A stretch of DNA of 64,000 nt from Streptomyces sp. RB17 (GTDB taxonomy: Bacteria > Actinomycetota > Actinomycetes > Streptomycetales > Streptomycetaceae): positions 62,001-126,000 of the forward strand of contig NZ_WEGL01000011.1 of assembly GCF_009604455.1 (NCBI RefSeq), read 5' to 3'. Positions 1-11,165 of this stretch are shown here, in pieces; position 1 is the first letter of the stretch; each line of letters begins with the position of its first letter. The position numbers and the translations under genes were made by a program. Below the pieces are notes generated by a model, which saw nothing but the letters and a program-made list of their open reading frames with translations, did not search any database and was not told the origin of the DNA.

Positions 1-1040
1 AGCGGTTCGGCTACGCGGGCTGTGCGCTCGGCGGTGCCCTCGGCATCGAGCTGGCCCTGCGCCACCCCGAGCGGCTCACCTCGCTGGCGCTGGTCGCGGC
101 CTCGCCCCGGTTCGGCACCGCCGACGAGTTCCGCCAGCGCGGGGTGATCGTCCGTACCAACGGGCTCGACCCGATCGCCCGCACCTCGCCCGAGCGCTGG
201 TTCACCGGCTCCTTCGCCACGGCCCAGCCGGCGATCACCGAGTGGGCGGTGCAGATGGTCCGCACCACCGACCCGGGCTGCTACATCGCCGCGTGCGAGG
301 CGCTCGCCGCGTTCGACGTGCGGACCGAGCTGGGCCGGGTCGGCGTGCCGACGCTCGTGCTCGTCGGCTCCGACGACCAGGTCACCGGGCCCGCCGAGGC
401 CCGCACCCTGGTCGCCGGCATTCCGGACGCCCGGCTCGCGGTCGTCCCCGGCGCCTCCCACCTGGTCCCGGTCGAGCAGCCGGCGGCCGTCACCGACCTG
501 CTGGTGCACCACTTCTCCACCGCCTGGCAGCAGCCGTACGACACCGGCCAGACGGTCCTGCCGGCGGCCCTGGCCGTCCCGCTCCCGGCCGTGCCGCCGC
601 AGGCCGCGCCGGTCGCCGCGATAGCCCCGGCCGCCGTGCCGGCGCGGCCGGCCGCGCAGACCGACCGGTACGGGACCGGGCTCAAGATCCGCCGGGAGGT
701 GCTCGGCGACGCGCACGTGGACCGGGCGCTGGCCGACGCCGACGGTTTCTCCGGGGAGTTCGAGGAGTTCATCACCCGTTACGCCTGGGGTGAGATCTGG
801 GACCGGCCGGGTCTGGACCGCCGTACCCGCAGCTGCGTCACGCTGACCGCGCTGGTCGCGGGCGGCCATCTGGAGGAGCTGGCCGTCCACACGCGGGCCG
901 CCCTGCGCAACGGGCTCACCCCGGACGAGATCAAGGAGGTGCTGCTGCAGGCGGCCGTGTACTGCGGGGTGCCGGCCGCGCACAGCGCGCTCCGGGTGGC
1001 CCGGCAGGTCGTCCAGGAGGAGACCACGCCCGCCGAGTGA
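1..1040 (+). CDS. 3-oxoadipate enol-lactonase / 4-carboxymuconolactone decarboxylase fusion, 5' partial
   Basis: The reading frame is already open at base 3 and runs to TGA at 1038-1040, so the N-terminus lies outside the window. The first ~180 visible residues are an alpha/beta-hydrolase (PcaD type), with the acid in SDDQV and the histidine in GASHLVP. An Ala/Pro-rich linker follows, then a carboxymuconolactone decarboxylase (PcaC type) domain of about 120 residues. Such PcaDC/PcaL fusions carry out two steps of the protocatechuate branch of the beta-ketoadipate pathway: decarboxylation of gamma-carboxymuconolactone and hydrolysis of the enol-lactone. One oddity is that the nucleophile elbow, expected as G-x-S-x-G, reads G-C-A-L-G, so the catalytic serine position appears to be alanine. 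The rest of a pca operon would lie upstream, outside the window. Confidence 0.88.
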   Translation, partial: RFGYAGCALGGALGIELALRHPERLTSLALVAASPRFGTADEFRQRGVIVRTNGLDPIARTSPERWFTGSFATAQPAITEWAVQMVRTTDPGCYIAACEALAAFDVRTELGRVGVPTLVLVGSDDQVTGPAEARTLVAGIPDARLAVVPGASHLVPVEQPAAVTDLLVHHFSTAWQQPYDTGQTVLPAALAVPLPAVPPQAAPVAAIAPAAVPARPAAQTDRYGTGLKIRREVLGDAHVDRALADADGFSGEFEEFITRYAWGEIWDRPGLDRRTRSCVTLTALVAGGHLEELAVHTRAALRNGLTPDEIKEVLLQAAVYCGVPAAHSALRVARQVVQEETTPAE

Positions 1041-1091
1041 GCCGTGCCGCCTCGCGCACGGCGGGCCGCCGTTTCGGCAGGATGGTGTGTC

Positions 1092-1727
1092 ATGAAGCTC
1101 ACGAAGAAGTCCCACGCCTGTGTCCGCCTCGACAAGGGCGGTCAGACGCTCGTCATCGACCCCGGCGGGTTCAGCGAGGAGGACGCCGCGCTCGGTGCCG
1201 ACGCCATCCTGATCACGCACGAGCACCCGGACCACTTCGACGAGTTCCGGCTCCGGGCCGCCATGGAGAACAACCCCGCGGCCCGGATCTGGACGCTGAA
1301 GTCCGTCGCCGAACGGATCACGGCGGCCTTCCCGGGCCGGGTGCACACCGTCGGCCACGGCGACACCTTCACCGCGGCCGGCTTCGAGGTGCAGGTCCAC
1401 GGCGAACTGCACGCAGTGATCCACCCGGACATCCCGCGGATCACCAACGTCGGCTATCTGATCGACGGCGGCAGGGTCTTCCACCCCGGCGACGCCCTCA
1501 CCGTCCCCAGCCACCCGGTGGAGACGCTGATGCTGCCGGTGATGGCCCCCTGGAACAAGATCTCCGAGGTCATCGACTACGTCCGCGAGGTGCGGCCGCA
1601 GCGCGCCTACGATGTCCACGACGCCCTGCTGACGGACCTGGCCCGGCCGATCTACGACCGCCAGATCGGCGCCCTGGGCGGCACGGACCACCAGCGGCTG
1701 ACCCCGGGGGCGTCGGCGGAGGTCTGA
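1092..1727 (+). CDS. MBL-fold metal-dependent hydrolase
   Basis: This 211-residue protein has the metallo-beta-lactamase fold. It carries the metal motif THEHPDH (HxHxDH) near residue 55 and further histidine/aspartate ligands in the FHPGDAL segment and the DVHDAL tail. It resembles the small UlaG-like MBL proteins of unknown substrate that are common in Streptomyces. I chose the ATG at 1092 because the longer frame upstream has no protein-like composition and begins inside the end of the preceding gene. The exonuclease III gene follows 35 bp downstream on the same strand. The substrate cannot be read from the sequence; hydrolase activity is inferred from the metal motif. Confidence 0.85.
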   Translation: MKLTKKSHACVRLDKGGQTLVIDPGGFSEEDAALGADAILITHEHPDHFDEFRLRAAMENNPAARIWTLKSVAERITAAFPGRVHTVGHGDTFTAAGFEVQVHGELHAVIHPDIPRITNVGYLIDGGRVFHPGDALTVPSHPVETLMLPVMAPWNKISEVIDYVREVRPQRAYDVHDALLTDLARPIYDRQIGALGGTDHQRLTPGASAEV

Positions 1728-1762
1728 GTCCGTTGTCAGTGGCTCCGGGTAGGTTGTCAGGC

Positions 1763-2542
1763 ATGCGCATCGCTACCTGGAACGTGAACTCGATCACCGC
1801 CCGCCTCCCGAGGCTGCTGGCCTGGCTGGAGAGCAGCGGCACCGACGTGCTGTGCCTGCAGGAGGCCAAGGTCGCCGAGGAGCAGTTCCCGTCCGACCAG
1901 CTGCGCGAGCTGGGCTACGAGTCGGCGGTCCACGCCACCGGCCGGTGGAACGGAGTGGCGGTGCTCTCCCGGGTCGGCATCGAGGACGTCGTCAAGGGCC
2001 TGCCCGGCGACCCCGGTTTCGAGGGCGTGACCGAGCCGCGCGCCATCTCGGCGACCTGCGGCCCGGTCCGCGTCTGGTCGGTGTACGTGCCGAACGGCCG
2101 CGAGGTGGAGCACCCGCACTACGCCTACAAGCTCCAGTGGTTCGAGGCCCTGAAGGCGGCCGTGTACGGCGACGCGCAGGGCAGCCGCCCCTTCGCCGTC
2201 ATGGGCGACTACAACGTGGCACCGACGGACGACGACGTCTACGATCCGGCCGCCTTCGAGGGCTCCACCCATGTCACCCCCGCCGAGCGCGCCGCCCTCG
2301 CCGCCCTGCGCGAGGCCGGTCTGAACGACGTGGTGCCGCGCCCGCTGAAGTACGACCACCCGTTCACGTACTGGGACTACCGCCAGCTCTGCTTCCCGAA
2401 GAACCGCGGCATGCGCATCGACCTGGTGTACGGCAACGCACCGTTCGCCAAGGCCGTCAAGGACTCCTACGTCGACCGCGAGGAGCGCAAGGGCAAGGGT
2501 GCCTCCGATCACGCTCCGGTGGTGGTCGACCTCGACGTCTGA
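1763..2542 (+). CDS. xthA: Exodeoxyribonuclease III (AP endonuclease)
   Basis: The protein has 259 residues, the usual length for ExoIII, and belongs to the endonuclease/exonuclease/phosphatase superfamily. It starts with the typical MRIATWNVNSI strand. The active-site glutamate is in CLQEAK, the GDYNVAP segment carries the Asp/Asn pair, and the C-terminal GASDHAPV supplies the catalytic Asp-His. It acts in base-excision repair by cleaving DNA at abasic sites and degrading 3' ends. The ATG at 1763 matches the family N-terminus exactly; a much longer upstream extension in the same frame is non-coding. A short gene follows 15 bp downstream. Confidence 0.95.
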   Translation: MRIATWNVNSITARLPRLLAWLESSGTDVLCLQEAKVAEEQFPSDQLRELGYESAVHATGRWNGVAVLSRVGIEDVVKGLPGDPGFEGVTEPRAISATCGPVRVWSVYVPNGREVEHPHYAYKLQWFEALKAAVYGDAQGSRPFAVMGDYNVAPTDDDVYDPAAFEGSTHVTPAERAALAALREAGLNDVVPRPLKYDHPFTYWDYRQLCFPKNRGMRIDLVYGNAPFAKAVKDSYVDREERKGKGASDHAPVVVDLDV

Positions 2543-2557
2543 TGCCACGCTGGGTCC

Positions 2558-2977
2558 ATGAACCTTCCGTTCCTGGGCCACCGGCACAAGAAGAGCGGAG
2601 AGACGGCGCCGCCCGCCGACCCGGAGGCGGTCGCCGCGCTGCTCTCCGAGTGCGAACTGCTCCGCTCGCAGGCGGCCCGGGCCGGCGTCCGCCTCGACGA
2701 CACCCCGGCCTCCCTGGAGGCCCTGGACCAGCTGGTCCCGCGCTGGCGCGACGACGCCGAGTTCCTGCCCCGGCTGGGCAACGACGCGGGACTGTATCTG
2801 GGCACGGTCGTGGTGCGTACCGTGCCCGGCGCCGCCTGGCTCATCCGTCCCGACGGCGAGCCCGTCGTACGGCTGGCCTCGGGCCGTGAGGTCGAGGTGA
2901 CCGGCGCCGGGCAGGACTGGGCCGCGAGCGGCGTGCCCGAGCTGTCCCAGCTGTACGCGGAGATCGCCGAGACCTGA
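2558..2977 (+). CDS. Small conserved protein of unknown function (DUF6278-like)
   Basis: This 139-residue soluble protein has no signal peptide or membrane segment. The first ~25 residues are basic and polar; the rest is a compact acidic/hydrophobic domain with an LYLGTVVVRTVPGA strand and an IRPDGEPVVRL hairpin. I recall very similar small Streptomyces proteins annotated as DUF6278, but I could not check this. It lies 15 bp after exonuclease III on the same strand and probably shares its transcript. No catalytic motif is visible and its function is unknown. Confidence 0.75.
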   Translation: MNLPFLGHRHKKSGETAPPADPEAVAALLSECELLRSQAARAGVRLDDTPASLEALDQLVPRWRDDAEFLPRLGNDAGLYLGTVVVRTVPGAAWLIRPDGEPVVRLASGREVEVTGAGQDWAASGVPELSQLYAEIAET

Positions 2978-3000
2978 GCCCGCGTCCCCCTCCATCTCCT

Positions 3001-3210
3001 TTTCGGTACCGGCCGGTTGACGCACACCTGGTGGATGCCCCGTTGTGCGGGGAGGAGTTCCTCCCCGCCGGGCAGCTCATCGCCGCCGATCTCGACTAAG
3101 ATGTGCCGTTCTGCATGCTGCGAGACCCCAGGGGGCGGCAGTTCACACGGGCCAGGCTCGTCCGGCGGCAGCCGGAGATCACTGCTCGCCGAGCGGGACG
3201 GACACGTACG
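3001..3210 (+). pseudogene. Possible remnant reading frame interrupted by one in-frame TAA
   Basis: In the frame beginning at 3001 the translation looks protein-like on both sides of a single stop (TAA 3097-3099). Before it comes a run containing VDAPLCGEEFLPAG and QLIAADLD; after it comes DVPFCMLRDPRGRQFTRARL. No start with a ribosome-binding site is seen. A perfect 10-bp inverted repeat (3047-3056 and 3059-3068, 2-nt loop) lies inside it and could instead be part of a terminator after 2977. Its right end overlaps the 3' end of the convergent hydrolase gene. I do not recognise a family. It may be a decayed gene or chance. Confidence 0.25.
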
Positions 3211-4801
3211 ACGGGTCGTCCGAGGGCGAGGAGAAGGTCAGCTGCGCGCCGGACGGGTTGTGCTCGATGTACAGCGGGTCGACCGTGTCGACCACCATCG
3301 CGAGGCGGTGCCCGGCGGGTACGTCGTACGCCGTGGAGAACAGGTCCAGGTCGACGTCGAACGGCTCGCCGGGTGTCCGCGCGTGCCAGGTGTACGGCGC
3401 GTTCGTGACGAGCTTGCCGATGCCGAGCGGCCCCACGTCGTACAGGTAGGCGACGAGAGTGCCGCTCTCCGCGCTGGGCGTGAGCGTGGTGTGCAGGCCG
3501 GCGGTGCCGCGCACCTTCTGGGTGCTGCCGTACCGCTCCGACTGCCACACGGCCGCCCAGCGGCGCGGCAGCAGCGGGATCGCGGCCATGGGCGGCAGCT
3601 GGGCGACCTGGTCGAGGATGCTGGAGAGGAAGACGATCCCGCCGTCCGCGCCGGAGTCGACGTTGGCGTGGATCGTGGTGGAGCCCGCGAGCGCGAACTT
3701 CCTCCGTGTCGCCTCGACCGACTTCCAGTCCGGGTAGCCCTCGTATCCCCCCGCGCTACGGGACTTCAGCTGGACCGGCTGCTCACGGTCGATGCCGTTG
3801 TCGGCGCCTTTCAGATAGTGGTCGAACCAGCGCTCGGTGTCCGTCCAGACGTCGTTGGGCAGCCCGAACAGGCCCGTCAGCTCGGCGGTCGCGTGATCGC
3901 CGGGCCGCAGTTCGAGCCGCTTGGGCACGGTCAGCTTCTGATAGAAGTCGGCGAACTGGTTGGCCGGGAAGACCGTGTCGCCCCAGGCGTTGGCGAGCAT
4001 GACGGCCGCGCCGTTCCTGTTCAGCTGGTCGACATAGGTCGCGGCGGAACGTTTCCGCCCCCAGTCGATCATCTCCTGTTCCTTCGACAGGTTCGAGGAG
4101 TACAAGTTGTCGAAGATCTGCCGCAGTTCGGGGCTCTCGCGGCCGGTGAGGGTGGCCGACCCGTCCAGCACGCCCAGCGCCTGGACGTGCTGGGTGCGGC
4201 CCGAGTAGATCGAGTTCACCAGGTCCGCCCAGCCGCTGAGCGCGGCCACGGCCTTGATGCGCTTGTCGTGCGCGGCGGCGAGCAGGCTGATCCCGGCGCC
4301 GTACGACACCCCGGCCATGCCGATGTGCCGGGGGTCGGCGGGGGTGTTGGTGAGGGCCCAGTCGATGACCTTGGAGGCGTCCGCGATGTCGGGCGGACCG
4401 GCCACTTCTATCTGGCCGCCGGACTGCCAGAATCCGCGCACGTTGTAGGTGAGCACCACGTAGCCGGCGTCGGCGAGCTTCTGAGCCTGCGCCAGGTACT
4501 CCACCTGCGGCAGGCTCCAGCTCGTGGGCAGCACGATGAGGGGGTGGCTGTGCGAGCCGTCGGCGCCCGCGGGTGTGACGACGTTCGCCTTCAGTACGGT
4601 GCCGCCGTCGCCGGTGATGTCGACGAACCGGACGCCCGGGGTGGCGGCCTGGGCGGCGGGCGCGAGGCCGACGACGCTGCCGGCGACGAGCGCAGCCGAG
4701 ACGGTTCCTGCGGCGGCGGTGCGCAGAGCGGTGCGACCATGCCCGTCCGTCGCCCGCCACCGCCCTGTTCGACGGCGCTTCGCGCCGACCCCCTGAATCA
4801 T
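3179..4801 (-). CDS. Secreted CocE/NonD or S15-family alpha/beta-hydrolase
   Basis: This 540-residue protein has a twin-arginine-like, strongly basic N-terminus, a hydrophobic stretch and an AQA-A cleavage site near residue 53. An alpha/beta-hydrolase domain follows, with nucleophile Ser166 in GVSYG. A C-terminal jelly-roll region (residues ~390-540) is typical of Xaa-Pro dipeptidyl-peptidase, cocaine-esterase and acyl-hydrolase relatives. It probably cleaves an ester or peptide outside the cell; the substrate is unknown. The ATG at 4801 follows GGAG with suitable spacing. The upstream region holds two palindromes that look like regulator operators (4832-4881). The gene is transcribed toward 3179 and converges with the 1-3 kb genes. 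Confidence 0.88.
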   Translation of the reverse strand: MIQGVGAKRRRTGRWRATDGHGRTALRTAAAGTVSAALVAGSVVGLAPAAQAATPGVRFVDITGDGGTVLKANVVTPAGADGSHSHPLIVLPTSWSLPQVEYLAQAQKLADAGYVVLTYNVRGFWQSGGQIEVAGPPDIADASKVIDWALTNTPADPRHIGMAGVSYGAGISLLAAAHDKRIKAVAALSGWADLVNSIYSGRTQHVQALGVLDGSATLTGRESPELRQIFDNLYSSNLSKEQEMIDWGRKRSAATYVDQLNRNGAAVMLANAWGDTVFPANQFADFYQKLTVPKRLELRPGDHATAELTGLFGLPNDVWTDTERWFDHYLKGADNGIDREQPVQLKSRSAGGYEGYPDWKSVEATRRKFALAGSTTIHANVDSGADGGIVFLSSILDQVAQLPPMAAIPLLPRRWAAVWQSERYGSTQKVRGTAGLHTTLTPSAESGTLVAYLYDVGPLGIGKLVTNAPYTWHARTPGEPFDVDLDLFSTAYDVPAGHRLAMVVDTVDPLYIEHNPSGAQLTFSSPSDDPSYVSVPLGEQ

Positions 4802-4831
4802 GGGTCACTCCTTCAACTGTTGCAGTGCAAA

Positions 4832-4881
4832 GTGACCCGACGGTAACCGGACGTCCTTACCGCAAGTAACCCGTCGGTAAG
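4832..4881. promoter_or_regulatory. Two operator-like palindromes upstream of the secreted hydrolase
   Basis: Two 16-bp sites of the form GTNACC-N4-GGTAA(C/G) lie at 4832-4847 and 4866-4881. Their starts are 34 bp apart, about three helical turns. Read on the minus strand they form near-identical direct repeats beginning TTACCG and ending GGGT-ACTT. They sit 31-80 bp upstream of the ATG at 4801, where a repressor or activator would control the secreted hydrolase. TetR-family operators often look like this, but no regulator gene is adjacent, so the protein that binds here is unknown. Confidence 0.5.
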
Positions 4882-4909
4882 TTACGTGCCAGTAAAGTTT
4901 GTTGAACCG

Positions 4910-5653
4910 CTAAGCGGCCGTGTCGGCCGAGGTCGGCTCGGGCAGGGGAGTGCGCGCCGCCCGCGTCACGTCCGCGACCAGCTCCACCACATCCGGGCCG
5001 TACGCCTGGGAGTTGACCACCTTCAGCAGCAGCACGAAGGAGCCGGTGCCGTACTTGCGGGCCAGCCGCTCGTGGTGGCGGGCGAGATAGCGGGTGGCGG
5101 CCTGGTTGGTGATGGCTCGCTGGCCGCAGAAGAGGAACACCGGGCGGGCGTCCCGGCCCATGGTGAGCCGGGCGAGCAGCACGTACTCGCTCTGGCCCTT
5201 CCCGAGCCGGTAGCTCTCGCCGCCGATCTGGAAGGCGCCGCGGTCCGGGCCGGGTTCGGCGTCCGTGTTCACCCGCACACCCGGCAGCAGCGAGGACAGA
5301 TGGGCGGCCATCCGGCGGTTGGAGGCGGGACCGCCGAGGCAGAACTCGGTGCGCTCGCCGAAGCCCTGCTGTGCCGCGTCGTGCGCGACGACCCGGGCGT
5401 GCGCACGGCAGTCCTTGATCAGGGCCGAGAGTTCCAGCAGCGCGAACACATCCTGCCGTGTCACCGTCAGTTCCGGACCGCCCGCGTCACGGTTGACCAC
5501 CAGCAGGGTCTCGGAGTTGTCCGGCAGCCCGAAGAACGCCTGCTTGCGGCGCAGTTTGCGGCGCCACAGATGCGTACGGGCGAGCCAGCCCAGCGAGGCC
5601 GATATCGCGGTCGCCACCAGGCCCAGGACGATGTTGCGGACGTCGTCGTTCAT
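4910..5653 (-). CDS. Putative membrane-anchored protein of unknown function
   Basis: This 247-residue protein has one hydrophobic helix near the N-terminus (NIVLGLVATAISASLGWLA), followed by a basic RRKLRRK stop-transfer segment and a soluble domain of about 200 residues. The N-in topology suggests the domain lies in the cytoplasm. I chose the ATG at 5653 (MNDDVRN) because residues encoded further upstream are not protein-like. I see no enzymatic motif. The gene is divergent from the gamma-glutamyltransferase gene and 28 bp downstream of the operator region. A family assignment is not possible from sequence alone. Confidence 0.65.
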   Translation of the reverse strand: MNDDVRNIVLGLVATAISASLGWLARTHLWRRKLRRKQAFFGLPDNSETLLVVNRDAGGPELTVTRQDVFALLELSALIKDCRAHARVVAHDAAQQGFGERTEFCLGGPASNRRMAAHLSSLLPGVRVNTDAEPGPDRGAFQIGGESYRLGKGQSEYVLLARLTMGRDARPVFLFCGQRAITNQAATRYLARHHERLARKYGTGSFVLLLKVVNSQAYGPDVVELVADVTRAARTPLPEPTSADTAA

Positions 5654-5723
5654 GGCCGCGCATGCTATGCGCTGCACTGTGAGTGCCGCTATGCGCAGTG
5701 GATCGTGTGCAGCGCCGTCGTGG

Positions 5724-5786
5724 CTGGTCGCGCCCACGCGGCGGTAGCCGCATTATCAAACACTGCCGCGCGCCCCCTTGGGGCGC
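5724..5786. repeat. Streptomyces intergenic repeat, copy 1
   Basis: The block starts CGCGCCCACGCGGCGG, can fold as GCGGC-GGTA-GCCGC, and ends in a second hairpin made from GCGCCCC and GGGGCGC. A second copy occurs at 10334-10390. This element recurs between genes in Streptomyces genomes as far as I recall. Here it lies between two divergent genes, just upstream of the ggt promoter region. Confidence 0.6.
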
Positions 5787-5816
5787 TAGGCTGGACGTTC
5801 GCTACGGGAGGTGCGG

Positions 5817-7619
5817 ATGAGGCGTCCTGGCACGCGGAAACTTGCGGTTCTGGCGGTCTCGGCCGCGCTGGTGTCGGTGGGAGCGGCGGCGCCGCCCGCC
5901 GCGACGAAGAGCGAAAGCCCTGCGAAGGTTCCCGTGGCCGTCGGCTACGGCGGAGCGGTCTCCAGCGTCGACGCGGACGCCTCCGCCGCCGGCATCGAGG
6001 TGCTCAGACACGGCGGCAACGCGGTCGACGCGGCCGTCGCCACCGCCGCCGCGCTCGGCGTCACCGAGCCCTACTCGGCCGGCATCGGTGGCGGCGGCTA
6101 CTTCGTCTACTACGACGCCAAGTCCCGCACGGTGCACACCGTCGACGGCCGCGAGACGGCACCGCTCAGCGCCGACTCCGACCTGTTCCTGGAGAACGGC
6201 AAGCCCCTGTCCTTCGCCGACGCCGTCAGCAGCGGCCTGAGCGTCGGCACCCCCGGCACACCCGCGACCTGGCAGACCGCGCTGGACGAGTGGGGCAGCG
6301 AGCGGCTCGGCACCGTTCTGAAGCCGGCCGAGCGGATCGCCCGTGAGGGCTTCACGGTGGACGACACCTTCCGCTCGCAGACCGCGTCCAACGAAACCCG
6401 GTTCCGCTACTTCCCGGACACCGCGAAGCTGTTCCTGCCGAACGGACAGCTGCCGGTCGTCGGTTCCACGCTCAAGAACCCCGAACTGGCCCGCACCTAC
6501 GAGGAGCTGGGCCGCGAGGGCGTCGGCGCCGTCTACCGCGGGGACATCGGCGACGACATCGTCAAGACGGTCGAACACCCGCCCGTGGACCCCGCCTCCG
6601 GCTGGAACGCCCGCCCCGGCAAGCTGGAGGAGAAGGACCTCGCCGTCTACCGGGCCAAGCTGCAGGCACCCACCAGGACGTCGTACCGCGGCCTGAACGT
6701 GTACTCCATCGCCCCCTCCTCCTCGGGCGGCACCACGGTCGGCGAAGCCCTCAACATCCTGGAGAACACCGACCTGTCCAAGGCGAGCGAGGCGCAGTAC
6801 CTGCACCACTTCATCGAGGCGAGCCGCATCGCCTTCGCCGACCGCGGGCGCTGGGTCGGCGACCCCGCCTTCGAGGACGTGCCGACGAAAGAGCTGCTGT
6901 CGCAGCGGTACGCCGACTCGCGCGCCTGCCTGATCAAGGACGACGCGGTCCTCACCAGCCCGCTCGCCCCCGGCGACCCGCGCCACCCGGCGGCCTGCGG
7001 CCAGGGCGGTACGGCGGCCCCGACGACGTACGAGGGTGAGAACACCACGCATCTGACCGTGGCCGACAAGTGGGGCAACGTCGTCTCCTACACGCTCACC
7101 ATCGAGCAGACCGGCGGCAGCGCCATGACCGTGCCCGGCCGGGGCTTCCTGCTCAACAACGAGCTGACCGACTTCTCCTTCGCCCCGGCCAACCCGGCCG
7201 TGCACGACCCGAACCTGCCGGGCCCGGGCAAGCGGCCGCGCTCCTCGATCTCCCCGACGATCGTGCTGGACAGCAGCAACCGGCCCGTGGTGGCGCTCGG
7301 TTCGCCCGGCGGCGCGACCATCATCACCACCGTGCTGCAGACCCTCACCGGGTTCCTCGACCGGCATCTGCCGCTGGTCGACGCCATCGCCGCACCGCGG
7401 GCCAGCCAGCGCAACGCGGCCAAGACCGAACTCGAACCCGCCCTCTACAACAGTGACCTGAGGAAACAGCTGGAGGCCATCGGGCACTCCTTCTCGCTCA
7501 ACCCCGAGATCGGCGCGGCGACCGGTGTGCAACGGCTGCCGGGCGGCAAGTGGCTCGCCGCCGCCGAGAAGGTACGGCGCGGCGGCGGCTCGGCGATGGT
7601 CGTGGACCCGGCGCCGTAG
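5817..7619 (+). CDS. ggt: Secreted gamma-glutamyltransferase
   Basis: This 600-residue protein has an N-terminal signal peptide (about 28 residues ending near GAAAPPAA) and the full gamma-glutamyltranspeptidase fold. The glycine-rich segment PYSAGIGGGGYFVYYD and the DGRETAP motif (substrate-carboxylate arginine) are present. The autocatalytic cleavage site is at NTTHLTV, with the predicted nucleophile Thr410. The SSISPT and GSPGG segments complete the gamma-glutamyl pocket. The enzyme is made as one chain that cuts itself into two subunits, and it hydrolyses or transfers gamma-glutamyl groups from glutathione and related peptides outside the membrane. I prefer the ATG at 5817, preceded by GGGAGG at good spacing, over the in-frame GTG at 5811. 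Confidence 0.93.
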   Translation: MRRPGTRKLAVLAVSAALVSVGAAAPPAATKSESPAKVPVAVGYGGAVSSVDADASAAGIEVLRHGGNAVDAAVATAAALGVTEPYSAGIGGGGYFVYYDAKSRTVHTVDGRETAPLSADSDLFLENGKPLSFADAVSSGLSVGTPGTPATWQTALDEWGSERLGTVLKPAERIAREGFTVDDTFRSQTASNETRFRYFPDTAKLFLPNGQLPVVGSTLKNPELARTYEELGREGVGAVYRGDIGDDIVKTVEHPPVDPASGWNARPGKLEEKDLAVYRAKLQAPTRTSYRGLNVYSIAPSSSGGTTVGEALNILENTDLSKASEAQYLHHFIEASRIAFADRGRWVGDPAFEDVPTKELLSQRYADSRACLIKDDAVLTSPLAPGDPRHPAACGQGGTAAPTTYEGENTTHLTVADKWGNVVSYTLTIEQTGGSAMTVPGRGFLLNNELTDFSFAPANPAVHDPNLPGPGKRPRSSISPTIVLDSSNRPVVALGSPGGATIITTVLQTLTGFLDRHLPLVDAIAAPRASQRNAAKTELEPALYNSDLRKQLEAIGHSFSLNPEIGAATGVQRLPGGKWLAAAEKVRRGGGSAMVVDPAP

Positions 7620-7640
7620 CGTGTCGCGGGCCTGTACGGC

Positions 7641-10184
<2,544 letters not shown>

Positions 10185-10333
10185 GGCGATGCGCTTCCTT
10201 CGCTGACGACTGGCTCCGCCGGGTAACCGGGTGGGGGCTGTTCATGCCCACGATGACACGAACCGGTGAGGTGGGCATGTTCGCCTGCGGGGGAGGGGCT
10301 CGCTGTCCGTCCGGCGGACGTGGGCTGTCTGCG

Positions 10334-10390
10334 GTCGCTCGCGCCCACGCGGCGGAGCCGCACATCGAGCCCCGCGCCCCGTCAGGGCGC
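10334..10390. repeat. Streptomyces intergenic repeat, copy 2
   Basis: This is the second copy of the element at 5724-5786. It shares the CGCGCCCACGCGGCGG block, the AGCCGCA loop and the closing GCGCCCC/GGGCGC arm. It sits between the ClpC-like gene and map, and its end runs into the map stop codon (10382-10384), so it may act as the map terminator. Confidence 0.6.
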
Positions 10391-11158
10391 TTCCCGCGCC
10401 GTGAGGATCCGGGGGCCCGAGTCCGTGATGGCCACCGTGTGCTCCACGTGGGCGGCGCGGGAGCCGTCGGACGTGCGGAGCGTCCAGCCGTCGGCCGCCT
10501 CGTGGTAGGCGTCCTTGCCGCTCGCGATCAGCATGGGCTCGATGGCGAGGACCATGCCGGGGCGCAGCGGAAGCCCCCGCCCCGGGCGCCCCTCGTTCGG
10601 GACGTCGGGGTCCTCGTGCATACGGCGGCCCACGCCATGGCCGCCGAAGCCGTGCGGGATGCCGTAACCGGCCGTACGGCAGACCCGGCCGACGGCGTGG
10701 GCGATGTCGCCGATGCGGTGGCCGGCGACGGCCGCCTCGATGCCCGCCGCCAGCGCCCGCTCGGCCGTCTCGATCAGGCGGAGGTCCGCCGGGCGCGCGC
10801 GGCCCACCGTGAAACTGATCGCCGAGTCGCCGGCCCAGCCGTCCAGGACGGCGCCGCAGTCGATCGACACGAGGTCGCCGTCGCGGAGCCGGTACGGGGT
10901 GGGGATGCCGTGCACGATCGCGTCGTTCACGGACGCGCAGATCACGGCGGGGAAGGGGGTGGGGGCGAAGGAGGGGCGGTAGCCGAGGAACGGCGACGAC
11001 GCGCCGGCCTCGCGCAGCACCTCCCGCGCCACCTCGTCCAGCTCCAGCAGGGAGACGCCGACGTCCGCGGCGTGTCGTACGGCCGTCAGGGCTCGCCCGA
11101 CGACCTGGCCGGCCGCGTGCATCGCGTCGATCGATGTGTCCGTCTTCAGCTCCACCAT
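10382..11158 (-). CDS. map: Methionine aminopeptidase, type I
   Basis: This 258-residue protein matches type I methionine aminopeptidase, which removes the initiator methionine from new proteins. The five metal ligands are recognisable: the Asp of SIDCGA, the Asp of GWAGDSA, the His of GFGGHGVGR, the Glu of AIEPM and the Glu of HVEHT. There is no zinc-finger extension. Streptomyces usually carry another map near secY, so this is likely a second copy. The start codon lies 7 nt after a TATAGT -10 element, so the transcript is probably leaderless. The gene is divergent from a small XRE regulator and shares its promoter region. Confidence 0.93.
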   Translation of the reverse strand: MVELKTDTSIDAMHAAGQVVGRALTAVRHAADVGVSLLELDEVAREVLREAGASSPFLGYRPSFAPTPFPAVICASVNDAIVHGIPTPYRLRDGDLVSIDCGAVLDGWAGDSAISFTVGRARPADLRLIETAERALAAGIEAAVAGHRIGDIAHAVGRVCRTAGYGIPHGFGGHGVGRRMHEDPDVPNEGRPGRGLPLRPGMVLAIEPMLIASGKDAYHEAADGWTLRTSDGSRAAHVEHTVAITDSGPRILTAREAP

Positions 11159-11165
11159 GCCAATT

